14,632 nucleotides of DNA from JBBQZL01 sp038207745 (lineage in GTDB: Bacteria > Actinomycetota > Thermoleophilia > Solirubrobacterales > 70-9): assembly GCA_038207745.1 (NCBI GenBank), contig JBBQZL010000045.1:1-14632 (forward strand), read 5' to 3'. Of the stretch, positions 1 through 8,173 are shown piece after piece (the first letter of the stretch is position 1; every line of letters starts with the position of its first letter). The notes below the pieces were generated by a model, which saw only the letters and a program-made list of their open reading frames with translations, was not told the origin of the DNA and did no database searches. Made by a program: the position numbers and the translations under genes.

Positions 1-376
1 CGTCTTCAACCCGATCATCAGTGTCACAGTTGTGATCGCGATCATCGTCGTGGCGCTGTTCTTCGCGCTGATCACCGTCGAGCGGATCGGCCTCTATGGT
101 GTCCTCAAGGCGCTGGGCGCAGGCTCGGGAACGCTGTTTGCGGGAGTGATGCTGCAGGCGATCATCGTCACGCTGGTGGCTTCTGCGATCGGTGCGATTG
201 CGGCAGTTGCGCTCGATGCGGCAATCCCCGCCGGGTCGATCCCATTCGTCGCGACGACCGGCCGGATCGCAAGCAGTGCGGTCTTTCTGCTCCTGGCGGC
301 TGTCGTGGGCTGTGCATTCTCGCTTCGCCGCGTCCTTCATATTGATCCGGCAATCGCAATCGGTGGTTCTCAGTGA
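1..376 (+). CDS. ABC transporter permease, FtsX/MacB type (C-terminal fragment)
   Basis: The reading frame is open from base 2 and ends at TGA 374-376, so only about the last 124 residues are present and the true start lies outside the window. The visible part has three strongly hydrophobic segments, at about residues 8-25, 47-72 and 90-108 of the fragment. They are separated by a short polar stretch that includes ERIGLYGVLKALGAGS. This is the pattern of the C-terminal FtsX domain, where a conserved cytoplasmic loop with an R-x-x-E/G-x-x-x-A-x-G-like motif contacts the ATPase. The protein ends shortly after LRRVLHIDPAIAI, typical of MacB/LolC-like permeases. The ATPase gene follows at once, so the two form an exporter or lipoprotein-release type transporter. 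The substrate cannot be read from this fragment. Confidence 0.85.
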   Translation, partial: VFNPIISVTVVIAIIVVALFFALITVERIGLYGVLKALGAGSGTLFAGVMLQAIIVTLVASAIGAIAAVALDAAIPAGSIPFVATTGRIASSAVFLLLAAVVGCAFSLRRVLHIDPAIAIGGSQ

Positions 377-407
377 AGCCATTCACCCCGATACCCTTGA
401 GCATCTG

Positions 408-1097
408 TTGACTGCTCCGACGACCACTCCGGCACTGCATATGGAGGGTGTCCGCAAGACGTACCGGGTGGGAGACGATGAGGTCGTGGCACTTGATCGT
501 GCCGATCTCACCGTGGGTGCAGATGAGATCGTCGCATTGGTCGGGCCTTCGGGGTCCGGCAAGACCACGCTGTGCTCGATCGCGGGCGGAATCCTCTCGC
601 CAACCGATGGCAGGGTCGTGGTGGGTGGCAGCGACATCTCCGGATACTCGGCCAAGCAGCTCACCGAGTTTCGCCGCGAATCAGTCGGGTTCGTCTTTCA
701 GACCGTGAACCTGATTCCGTTTCTCACGGCGCGTGAGAACCTGCTCGTCGTCGATGAGATCGGTCCCCGGACCCGCGGCAGGGCCCGCAGGCGCGCCGAT
801 CAGCTGCTCGGGGAACTCGGCCTGGCGGACCGGGCGGGCAATCTGCCTGGACAGCTGTCGGGAGGCCAGAAGCAGCGTGTCGCAATCGGCCGGGCGCTGA
901 TGAATGAGCCCGCGCTGGTGCTGTTTGACGAACCCACCTCCGCGCTTGACACCAAGCTTGGTGACCAGATGGTCAAGCTGATTCGCGAGGAGATGAAGAG
1001 CCGCGGGACCGCTGCGATCATCGTCACCCACGATGAGCGGATCACCCACTACGCAGACCGGACCGTCCACATCGTCGATGGCCGGATCACGAAGTAG
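408..1097 (+). CDS. ABC transporter ATP-binding protein, LolD/MacB type
   Basis: This is the ATPase partner of the preceding permease and hydrolyses ATP at the cytoplasmic face of the membrane. Counted from TTG 408 it has 229 residues, normal for the family. It carries Walker A GPSGSGKTT (46-54), a Q-loop in FQTVNLIPF (98-106), signature LSGGQKQR (150-157), Walker B LVLFDEP (170-176) with a following D-loop SALD, and a switch histidine in VTHDE (206-210). The start is uncertain. TTG 408 gives the N-terminus MTAPTTTPALHMEG and has a weak GAG six bases upstream. GTG 363 would overlap the permease stop and give 244 residues. ATG 441 would give 218. The frame stays open upstream to 192, but that part is read out of frame with the permease and is not expected to be translated. 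It converges on adhE, with 31 bases between the two stop codons and no clear terminator hairpin. Confidence 0.9.
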   Translation: MTAPTTTPALHMEGVRKTYRVGDDEVVALDRADLTVGADEIVALVGPSGSGKTTLCSIAGGILSPTDGRVVVGGSDISGYSAKQLTEFRRESVGFVFQTVNLIPFLTARENLLVVDEIGPRTRGRARRRADQLLGELGLADRAGNLPGQLSGGQKQRVAIGRALMNEPALVLFDEPTSALDTKLGDQMVKLIREEMKSRGTAAIIVTHDERITHYADRTVHIVDGRITK

Positions 1098-1128
1098 GCG
1101 GACGCCGGCCTCCCGCGGCTGGATGTCG

Positions 1129-3729
1129 CTACGGACGCCCCTCGTACGCCGCCATGAGGAGCGAGGCCAGCTCCTTTAGCATCGGCATTCTCGGGTTGGT
1201 CCTCAGGCTGGGGTCGGCGAATGCGTTCTTGACCAGGTCCGGCAATGCGGCCTCGAACTCTTCCCGGCCGACACCGGCATCAGCCAGCGAGTGGGGCATT
1301 CCAACCTCGTCGAGAAGGTCATCGACGCGGCCGAAGAAGCGCTCGCGCCTCACGTCCATGTCCTTGCCGCCCAGTCCCAGCACCCAGCCCATCTGGGCGT
1401 ACTTGTCGGGGGCCACATAAGCCGAATATCCGGGCGCGGGGTTGAACTTGGAGGGGATCGAGGCGTTGTAGCGCAGCACATGGGGCAGGAAGATCCCGTT
1501 GGCGCGGCCATGCGCGATCCCGAAGCGCGCTCCGACCGCGTGCGCCAACGCGTGGTTGACGCCGACGAAGGCATTGGAGAAGGCCAGCCCGGCAATCGTT
1601 GCGGCGTTGGACATCTCGGTGCGCGCCTTGAGATCGGACCCGTCGGCGCAGGCCCTGGGAAGGGCGTCCATGATCAGGTTGATCGCCTGCATGCAGAACG
1701 CGTCGGTGTATGCAGAGGCGAAAATGGACACCCCCGCCTCAAGCGCGTGGGTGAGCGCATCGACCCCGGTGTCGGCGGTCACCTCAGGCGGCATCGAGAG
1801 GGTCAGGGTCGGCTCGATGATCGCGATGTCAGGGACCAATGAGTAGTCGACCAGCGTCACCTTTCGCTCGCCGACGCTGACCACGGCGGCCGGCGAAACC
1901 TCGGACCCGGTGCCCGACGTGGTCGGTACCGCAACAAGCCGGACCGTGTGCTCGACCTCCGGATAGTGGGCGACCCGCTTGCGGGCATCGAGGAACGGGA
2001 GCGAAAGCTCCTGCATGGTCAGATCCGGGCTCTCGTGGAACAGCCGCATCGCCTTGGCCGCGTCGAGCACCGATCCACCGCCCACCGCGATGATGCAGTC
2101 GGCCTCGAACTGCCCAAGAACTTCGGTGCCTGCCCGGATCTGCGCCTCGGTCGGTTCCGGCTCGATGTCGGAGAAGACGTGGACGCCGGATCCGTCGAGG
2201 TAGCGGCGCACCTCGTCTGCGACGCCCCGCGCTTCTCCATCGATGTCGGTGACGATCAGAAACTGCGATGCCCTGACCTCACGCAGGCTTTCGATCGCAC
2301 CGGCATTGAAGTAGGTGTCGGAAGGAACGCGGAACCACTGCGGAGGCGCCTGGCGGCGCGAAACGGTCTTCACGTTGAGGAGATTGAGGTAGTTGACATT
2401 GTCAGTCGTATTCGAGCCTCCCCAGGTCCCGCAGCCAAGTGAGAAAGTCGGGGTGAGTGAATTATAGATCCCTCCCAATGCGCCCACCGCGGTTGGAGCA
2501 TTGACGAGGATGCGGCCGGTGCGGACCCGACCGGCGAAGCGCTCGATCACAGAGTCGTCCGAGGCGTAGACGGCCGAGGTGTGCCCAAGCCCCCCGTGTT
2601 CGGTGACCAGCTCGCAGACGGCGATCCCGTGGTCGACCGAGGGTGAGCGGACCAGTCCGAGCACCGGCATCAGCTTCTCGTGGATCAGTGGGTGGGCGGC
2701 CAGATCGGCCAGGTCTGAGGGCAGCGGCGCCAGCAGGACCTTGACGCTCTCATCGACCGGGAAGTCACCCATCGCCCCGAGGTTCGCGCAGGACTGGCCG
2801 AGCGCGCGGACATCGGCCTGTCCGTCGTCAAAGGCAAGGCCGGCCAGCTTTTCCACCTCTTCGGCGCTCAGCACACGCCCGCCGAGGCGCTCGAACTCCC
2901 TGACGACCTCGTCGTAGATCGGCTCGTCGATCACACAGGTCTGCTCGGCCGGGCAGATCAGCGAGGAGTCGAATGTCTTGGAGATCAGCATGTCGACCAC
3001 CGCCATCTCCACCTCGGCGCTGCGATGCAGGTAGACCGGCGCATTCCCGGCCCCGACGCTCAGCGTCGGCTTGCCCGCTGCGTTCGCCGCGGCTACCGCC
3101 TTTGGCCCTCCGGTGGTCCAGATCAGGTCGATGCCGTCGTGGTGGAAGAGATACTGCGAGACATCGAGCGTTGGATCGGGGATCACCTGCAGGGCGTTTG
3201 GTGGCAGCCCTGCGGCCTCACCGGCCACCTGGAGGATCTCGATCGCGCGCACCGCGCAGGCCGCGGCCCGCGCCGAGGGGCGGAAGATGATCGCGTTGCG
3301 CGTCTTCGCGGCCACGATCGCCTTGAAGAGGGCGGTCGAGGTCGGGTTCGTGATCGGGATCAGCGCCAGCAGGACTCCGATCGGTTCGGCCACGTACTCG
3401 ATGCCGCTCTTCGGGTCTTCGTCGATGACCCCGACCGACCGCTTGTCCTTCAGGTAGTCGTAAAGGAACTCCGTGGCGATGAAGTTCTTGACGACCTTGT
3501 CCTCGAGGACGCCGAACCCGGTCTCCTGCATCGCGAGCTCGGCCAGATCGTATGCGCTCTCGAGTCCGGCGACCACCATTGCCCAGACGATTCTGTCGAC
3601 CGCCTCCTGGTCAAAGCGGCGAAAGCTCTCAGCGGCCTCCTGGGCCCGGCCGACGAAGCCATCGAGTCGCTCGGCCTGGGCGGCATCGACTGCAGATTGC
3701 GGCTCAGGCTGAGTCTGGGTGGTGGCCAC
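1129..3729 (-). CDS. adhE: Bifunctional acetaldehyde-CoA/alcohol dehydrogenase (AdhE)
   Basis: This is an 866-residue fusion of a CoA-acylating aldehyde dehydrogenase with an iron-type alcohol dehydrogenase, close to the 891 residues of the E. coli enzyme. Known family chemistry is acyl-CoA + NADH to aldehyde, then aldehyde + NADH to alcohol, both reversible, often in spirosome filaments. Residues about 20-450 form the ALDH half, with IPITNPTSTALFKA (124-137) and the catalytic cysteine C259 in SLICPAEQT. Residues about 465-860 form the Fe-ADH half, with nucleotide-binding VGGGSVLDAAKAM (549-561), PTTSGTGSE (602-610) and iron ligands D657, H661, H730 and H740. All key residues are present, so both halves should be active. 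The GTG start is fixed by GGAGGT seven bases upstream. The gene lies five bases after the WS/DGAT stop, so co-transcription is very likely. Chain length is not readable; a longer acyl-CoA substrate is possible. Confidence 0.95.
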   Translation of the reverse strand: MATTQTQPEPQSAVDAAQAERLDGFVGRAQEAAESFRRFDQEAVDRIVWAMVVAGLESAYDLAELAMQETGFGVLEDKVVKNFIATEFLYDYLKDKRSVGVIDEDPKSGIEYVAEPIGVLLALIPITNPTSTALFKAIVAAKTRNAIIFRPSARAAACAVRAIEILQVAGEAAGLPPNALQVIPDPTLDVSQYLFHHDGIDLIWTTGGPKAVAAANAAGKPTLSVGAGNAPVYLHRSAEVEMAVVDMLISKTFDSSLICPAEQTCVIDEPIYDEVVREFERLGGRVLSAEEVEKLAGLAFDDGQADVRALGQSCANLGAMGDFPVDESVKVLLAPLPSDLADLAAHPLIHEKLMPVLGLVRSPSVDHGIAVCELVTEHGGLGHTSAVYASDDSVIERFAGRVRTGRILVNAPTAVGALGGIYNSLTPTFSLGCGTWGGSNTTDNVNYLNLLNVKTVSRRQAPPQWFRVPSDTYFNAGAIESLREVRASQFLIVTDIDGEARGVADEVRRYLDGSGVHVFSDIEPEPTEAQIRAGTEVLGQFEADCIIAVGGGSVLDAAKAMRLFHESPDLTMQELSLPFLDARKRVAHYPEVEHTVRLVAVPTTSGTGSEVSPAAVVSVGERKVTLVDYSLVPDIAIIEPTLTLSMPPEVTADTGVDALTHALEAGVSIFASAYTDAFCMQAINLIMDALPRACADGSDLKARTEMSNAATIAGLAFSNAFVGVNHALAHAVGARFGIAHGRANGIFLPHVLRYNASIPSKFNPAPGYSAYVAPDKYAQMGWVLGLGGKDMDVRRERFFGRVDDLLDEVGMPHSLADAGVGREEFEAALPDLVKNAFADPSLRTNPRMPMLKELASLLMAAYEGRP

Positions 3730-3734
3730 GCCGA

Positions 3735-5156
3735 CTACCTCCGCACAGTCCGTTTTTCTGCCTGCGGGCGCTTCAGTCGCAGCAGTGCCTCAACTTCGCG
3801 CTCGAACCCGGTGACGATCGTCTCGGGGTCCGGGATCAGGCCCGCGTCCGCCATCAGGCCGATCGTGATCTCGCCCGCGTAGCTGAAGATCGTCACGGTC
3901 ATCGAGATGCCCCCGGAGCATGGCGCCCAGACGAGGACGCCGGCCACCGGGGTGCCGGCGAGGTAGGACGGCTGGCGCGGCCCCGGCACGTTCGTGATCA
4001 CCGTGCTCCCCTTTGTCGAGAAGATATCGACCAGGCGTTGCTCGATCTGCAGCGGCGTTCTGCCCATCGCGTCCAGAACGCCGTAGGAGACCGCGGCCTC
4101 CGGCGAGTGCTTGATCTCCTCCATCCGTGCGTGCACCATGCGCAGTCGGCGGCGGCGGTCCCCGATTCCGACTGGAAGCCCCAGGAAGACGAGTCCGAAG
4201 CGGTTGCCAAGTTCGGACGGGAGCGGTTTGTCGAGCGGCCTCAGGTTGAACGGGATGAATGCCGTCAGCTCGTCGACCAGACCGTCGCGGGTTCGCAGGT
4301 AGCGCCGCAGCGCGCCGACAACGGCGGTGAGCACGATGTCGTTGATCGTGGTCCCCGTCTCATGGCCCATCGCCTTCACATCGTCGAGCCGGATCGGCGC
4401 CGACCAGGCGACACCCTTCGCGACTCCCATCTCGCCCTTGAAAGGGGTCTGCGGGTCGGTGGCTGTCAGCAGCACCTTTGCCAGCGCATCGGCATCCTCG
4501 CGGGCCGTGGCGGCGAGATCGAGCATGTGCGCGGGGTGCTTTGCCACCTCGACCGACTCATGGGCCATTGCCCCCGCCACGCCCAGGGCGGCCGAGACCA
4601 CGCCCCTCGCCGGGCCAACGAGCGCCTCCAGCGGACCGTGGCTGCGTTCGGCAGTCGTGTCTTCCAGCGGGGCAAGCCCGGCGTCTGGAGAGTCGTCGGT
4701 GAGCGAGAGCAGGACGCGCGAGAGGGCGATGCCGTCAGCGATGCAGTGATGGATTCGAGTCACGATCGCTGCCCCGGGACCGTAGCCGTCAACAAGGTGG
4801 AATTGCCAGAGGGGCTTCGTCTGGTCGAGCGGGGTGGCCGTCAGGTCCGCGACCAGGGCCTGGAGCGTCTCGCGGTCGCCCGGCGGCGGCAGCGCGACGC
4901 GATGGAGGTGACGGTCGAGGTCGAACTTCGGGTCATCCTCCCAGTGCGGACCGGTGAGCGGAGACCGACCTTCGACGACCCGTTGGCGAAAGCGCGGGAA
5001 GCGCTCGACCAGGCGCACCCTGACGACATCACGCACGCGGTCCCAGTCGGGCGGCTCGTCGAACCAGATCACCCCGGTGATCACCATCAGGTTCGTCGGC
5101 TGGTCCATATGCAGCCACGCGGCATCGGCACTCGGCATTCGCTGCGCTGCGTTCAC
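3735..5156 (-). CDS. Wax ester synthase/diacylglycerol acyltransferase (WS/DGAT family)
   Basis: This 473-residue protein has the usual WS/DGAT length. The family transfers an acyl group from acyl-CoA to a fatty alcohol (wax ester) or to diacylglycerol (triacylglycerol), at the membrane or on lipid bodies. The catalytic motif HHCIADG is at 136-142, PLW at 115-117, the ND motif in TINDIVLT at 270-277, ELGNRFG at 315-321, and NVPGP at 389-393 near the C-terminus. The N-terminus, including SADAAWLHMDQPTNLM, matches the family's typical opening. The start could be GTG 5156 or ATG 5138. Neither has a clear Shine-Dalgarno sequence, but a TATAGT box lies six bases before GTG 5156, so a leaderless message is possible. 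It is the first gene of a two-gene operon with adhE. Mycobacteria carry many paralogues of this family, so the preferred acceptor here is unknown. Confidence 0.93.
   Translation of the reverse strand: MNAAQRMPSADAAWLHMDQPTNLMVITGVIWFDEPPDWDRVRDVVRVRLVERFPRFRQRVVEGRSPLTGPHWEDDPKFDLDRHLHRVALPPPGDRETLQALVADLTATPLDQTKPLWQFHLVDGYGPGAAIVTRIHHCIADGIALSRVLLSLTDDSPDAGLAPLEDTTAERSHGPLEALVGPARGVVSAALGVAGAMAHESVEVAKHPAHMLDLAATAREDADALAKVLLTATDPQTPFKGEMGVAKGVAWSAPIRLDDVKAMGHETGTTINDIVLTAVVGALRRYLRTRDGLVDELTAFIPFNLRPLDKPLPSELGNRFGLVFLGLPVGIGDRRRRLRMVHARMEEIKHSPEAAVSYGVLDAMGRTPLQIEQRLVDIFSTKGSTVITNVPGPRQPSYLAGTPVAGVLVWAPCSGGISMTVTIFSYAGEITIGLMADAGLIPDPETIVTGFEREVEALLRLKRPQAEKRTVRR
3737..3742 (-). promoter_or_regulatory. 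Ribosome binding site of adhE, overlapping the upstream gene's end
   Basis: Read on the minus strand, GGAGGT is followed by a seven-base spacer and the GTG start of adhE. The last base of the motif is also the first base of the TAG stop of the acyltransferase gene. Ribosomes finishing the first gene therefore stop on the binding site for the second, an arrangement that suggests translational coupling. This is the clearest Shine-Dalgarno sequence in the window. Confidence 0.8.
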
Positions 5157-5460
5157 GGATTCACTATATGCCCGTATTGGTGGGCGCGGGGCTATTCGAC
5201 GACGCGAAGGGTGGAAGGGATGTCCATGCGCGTCATCCTCCGCGGCATCGCAGACCCCAGTGAGTCAGCCAGAACGACTTGAACAGCAGCGACTCCTGTG
5301 GAGGCCGGCCGAGGCCGATCGAGATCACCCCTGGCGAGTTGGACCCGGAAATCTGTCGGAAAGTGCGTCAGCGGTTTGAAACCTGCCGGGCGCGGCCGCC
5401 TCCGGACGTGCGTCGGGTGTCCAATTCCACGCCCGGTTCAATGGAATCGCCTGAAAGTTT
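5157..5460. other. Divergent intergenic region without a confident gene
   Basis: About 304 bases separate the divergent WS/DGAT and GGDEF-EAL genes. The left edge holds the candidate TATAGT box described separately. No riboswitch consensus, in particular no c-di-GMP-I signature, and no strong terminator hairpin was recognised. A 61-codon frame beginning at TTG 5279 ends at 5464 and overlaps the next gene's start as GTGA. Its third-position GC is about 70 percent by hand count, it has no ribosome binding site, and it resembles nothing I recognise, so it is not listed as a gene. The span is long enough for both promoters and regulatory sites. Confidence 0.5.
5163..5168 (-). promoter_or_regulatory. 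Candidate -10 box of the WS/DGAT-adhE operon
   Basis: On the minus strand TATAGT matches the TATAAT consensus at five of six positions. It ends six bases before GTG 5156, which would place the transcription start on or next to the start codon. No convincing -35 hexamer stands 16-18 bases upstream, where the sequence is mostly C and G. This is a prediction from sequence only. Confidence 0.3.
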
Positions 5461-7986
5461 GTGAAGTCTGTCACTATCCGACCTGCGATGAAGCAGAGCG
5501 GGCTGACATATCGTGAGAGTCAGGGAACGATCGCTGAAAGCGTGCTGCGCGCCTTCAATGAGGTTCATCCGCGAGGGTCGCTGCTGCGAACCCTGCCGGG
5601 TCCCCGCCCCGCGATCGCGTGGATTGCAGGGCTATTCCTGGCCGCGGGGTTCGCGCTCGGGTTCTCGTCGCGTTCGACGTCGGTGATCGCCCCGGTCCTG
5701 CTGATCTTCTCCGTAGTGCTGGCTGCACTCGAGTTCGGGATGTTGGGTGGCCTGATTGCCGCGGTGCCGGCCACTGCAGCGCTGTTCGCCTGGCGCCGGG
5801 CCGGGGTGTCGGATCCATCTCTGCTGCCGCTGTTGGTGGATTTGATCGTTTTCTTCGGGGTCGCGGGGGCGGTCGGCTATGTGTCCAACAGGATGCGAAG
5901 GGCGTATGAGGGCCAGCGGCTGGTGGTCGAGCAGGCCTCCGACGCGATCCTGGGCGTGGACGACCGTGGACGGATCATCTATGCCAACCCGAGGATCGAA
6001 AGCACGTTCGGCTATCGGCCGGAAGAGCTGATCGGCGAACCGGTGGAGAACCTCATCCCGGAGGAGCTCGGGGAAGCGCATCGCGGGCACCGGGCGCTTT
6101 TTGACGAGGCTCCCCGCTCGCGGGCCATGGGCAACGGGGACAGCCTCTGGGCCCGGCGCAAGGATGGCAGGGTGTTCCCGGTTGATGTCAGCCTGGCCCC
6201 GGTCGAGACTGCGGACGGGCTGATCGTGATGTCGTTCATCCGTGACCTGCTTGAGCGCCGAACTGCCGACGCCGAGCTGCGCATTCGCGAGCAGCAATTC
6301 CGAGGCGTGTTCGAGGGCGCACTCGACGCAATGCTGATCGCTGACGACGAGCGCCGCTACGTGGACGCCAACCCGGCCGCCTGCGTCCTTCTCGGCCGCT
6401 CTCGCGAGGAGATCCTTGGTCTGCGCATCGACGACGTATCCAGCGTTACCGATGTGCCGGAAACCTGGTCGGGGTTCGTCGTGGAGGGCGGCATGAAAGG
6501 CGAGTACGAGCTGATCCGCCCGGACGGGGAACGCCGAAAGGTCGAGTTCAGCGCCACCGCCAGCTTTCTCCCGGGGCGTCACCTCTCGGTGATTCGCGAC
6601 GTGACCGAGCGCAAGCAGGCCGAGGAGCACGTCACCTATCTTGCCTACCACGACGAGATCACCGCCCTTCCCAACCGGGCGATGTTTGCCGAGCACCTCG
6701 ACCTGGCCTTGGCGCGGGCCGGTCGCCGCGACCAGGCCCTGGCCGTGCTCCACCTCGGCCTCGACCGCTTCAAGCTGGTCAACGACGCGCTCGGGCACGC
6801 GACCGGCGACGAGCTCCTGCGCATGGTCGGCGAGCGAATACTCGGGTCGGCCCGGGCCGGGGACCTGGTGGCCCGCCACCCCGGCGACGAGTTTCTGCTC
6901 CTCATCGGTGACCTCGAAAGCGATGAGGCGGAGTCGGTGGCACTGGAGTCCGCGGAACGGATCCATGAGGTGCTGACCGGCAGCTTCCGGATCGAGGGTC
7001 AGGAAATATTCCTCGCAGCCAGCGTCGGCGTCAGCACCTTCCCCGTTGACGCAAAGAGCGGCGAGGAACTTCTGCGCAACGCCGACCTGGCCATGTCCGA
7101 GGTCAAACGAGGGGGGCGGGGCGGGACTCGCCTTCACGACCCGAGCACCACCAAACATGGCTTTGATATCTCGCTCTCCGGCCCGCTGCGCCACGCGATC
7201 GAGTGCCACGAACTCGTCCTCCATTACCAGCCGATCGTCGATCTGGAGAGCCGGCGCGTGTTCGGGGCAGAGGCGCTGATCCGCTGGCAGCGCCCGGGGC
7301 ATGGCCTGATCATGCCGGACCAGTTCATCCCCTTGGCCGAGGACACCGGGTTGATCTCGAAAATCTCGGACTGGGTCGTCGGGGAAGTTGCCAGGCAACT
7401 CCGCGCCTGGGCCGACGCCGGTCTCGATCTGTGCGTCTCCTGCAACCTCTCCGCCCGCGACTTCCGCGACCCCGAGCTCGTCGCGCGGATCGACCGGAAG
7501 ATCGCCGAAGCGAGTGCCGATCCCGGCAGATTGACGGTGGAGTTGACCGAGACCACCATCGTTGACGATCCGACGCGGACTCGCGAGGTGCTCAGCGTGC
7601 TGGGCGAGCGCGGTATCCATGTTGCAATCGACGACTTCGGGTTCGGCCACTCCTCTATCGGTCTCCTACGCGAACTGACCAGTGCCCACGCCCTCAAGAT
7701 CGACCGCTCAGTCGTCCGGGACGTGACCACTGACCAGGTGGCACGCACGATCGTCGATGGGATCATCACGATCGCCGGCGGCCTCGGCCTCGCCGTGCTC
7801 GCGGAGGGGATCGAGACCGAGGCCGAGCGGCATCAGCTGGTCATGCAGGGCTGCCGGCTCGGCCAGGGCTTCTATTTCAGCCGGCCGGTTCCCGCCGCTG
7901 AGATTCCGGCCCTGGTCTCGACGCCGTCTGAGGATGACCCGGCAGGCGACTGCGCGAACATGCTTTTCGACGCAACCCCCCTCTGA
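5461..7986 (+). CDS. Membrane-anchored PAS-PAS-GGDEF-EAL c-di-GMP protein, probable phosphodiesterase
   Basis: The 841-residue protein opens with three to four membrane helices at about 51-145 (DUF4118/MASE-like). Two PAS domains follow at about 150-265 and 275-385, then GGDEF at about 390-555 and EAL at about 570-815. The cyclase half looks inactive: the signature is PGDEF (474-478), and the metal-binding first Asp of the usual DxDxF motif is Gly433 (HLGLDRFK). The inhibitory RxxD site R465-D468 is kept five residues before PGDEF. The EAL half has the expected residues: EAL 604-606, N662, E694 and E697 in ELTE, DD 724-725, K746, AEGIET 781-786 and Q802. The likely net activity is hydrolysis of c-di-GMP to pGpG, tuned by the PAS domains and nucleotide binding at GGDEF. 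The start is GTG 5461, nine bases after an in-frame stop; ATG 5488 is an alternative. It appears monocistronic. Confidence 0.93.
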   Translation: MKSVTIRPAMKQSGLTYRESQGTIAESVLRAFNEVHPRGSLLRTLPGPRPAIAWIAGLFLAAGFALGFSSRSTSVIAPVLLIFSVVLAALEFGMLGGLIAAVPATAALFAWRRAGVSDPSLLPLLVDLIVFFGVAGAVGYVSNRMRRAYEGQRLVVEQASDAILGVDDRGRIIYANPRIESTFGYRPEELIGEPVENLIPEELGEAHRGHRALFDEAPRSRAMGNGDSLWARRKDGRVFPVDVSLAPVETADGLIVMSFIRDLLERRTADAELRIREQQFRGVFEGALDAMLIADDERRYVDANPAACVLLGRSREEILGLRIDDVSSVTDVPETWSGFVVEGGMKGEYELIRPDGERRKVEFSATASFLPGRHLSVIRDVTERKQAEEHVTYLAYHDEITALPNRAMFAEHLDLALARAGRRDQALAVLHLGLDRFKLVNDALGHATGDELLRMVGERILGSARAGDLVARHPGDEFLLLIGDLESDEAESVALESAERIHEVLTGSFRIEGQEIFLAASVGVSTFPVDAKSGEELLRNADLAMSEVKRGGRGGTRLHDPSTTKHGFDISLSGPLRHAIECHELVLHYQPIVDLESRRVFGAEALIRWQRPGHGLIMPDQFIPLAEDTGLISKISDWVVGEVARQLRAWADAGLDLCVSCNLSARDFRDPELVARIDRKIAEASADPGRLTVELTETTIVDDPTRTREVLSVLGERGIHVAIDDFGFGHSSIGLLRELTSAHALKIDRSVVRDVTTDQVARTIVDGIITIAGGLGLAVLAEGIETEAERHQLVMQGCRLGQGFYFSRPVPAAEIPALVSTPSEDDPAGDCANMLFDATPL

Positions 7987-8160
7987 TCCTGGCCCGGGGG
8001 CTCGCCCAGATGGAGCTTGAACGACACACGGTTATTCGCCGACTTCTCCTGCCGGGACGCGGATCCGCCGCGGAATCGTCAAGCGGGGCAACGTTGATCG
8101 CTTCGGCCCTTCCCTCGGCGGCAGAATCGGTGCGCCAGGTCTTCTGATCGTCGGGTAAGC

Positions 8161-8166
8161 GATACT
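8161..8166 (+). promoter_or_regulatory. Weak candidate -10 box before the phosphoesterase gene
   Basis: GATACT matches the TATAAT consensus at four of six positions and lies seven bases before ATG 8174. That ATG lacks a Shine-Dalgarno sequence, so the spacing fits a leaderless transcript. There is no recognisable -35 element at the right distance. The evidence is slight. Confidence 0.2.
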
Positions 8167-8173
8167 TCTGCCA

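Noticed and set aside
192..407. N-terminal extension of the ABC ATPase frame
   Set aside because: The extension is read out of frame with the permease, which is clearly coding there; the family's normal N-terminus begins near 408-441.
3025..3882. Open frame antisense to the 5' part of adhE
   Set aside because: It has no motif and no ribosome binding site, and it overlaps the junction of two confident genes.
3552..5282. Open frame of 576 codons antisense to the WS/DGAT gene
   Set aside because: It is Arg/His-rich without domain features and opposite a confident gene; it is a by-product of codon bias.
5280..5460. c-di-GMP riboswitch upstream of the c-di-GMP gene
   Set aside because: The conserved GEMM core and its tetraloop receptor sequence are not present.
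5632..7650. Open frame of 672 codons antisense to the GGDEF-EAL gene
   Set aside because: It lies wholly opposite a gene with clear domains, and its protein shows no recognisable motif. Long antisense frames are expected with high third-position GC.
7989..8009. Terminator hairpin after the GGDEF-EAL gene
   Set aside because: CTGG and CCAG can pair, but the inner bases do not continue the stem and there is no T-tract.
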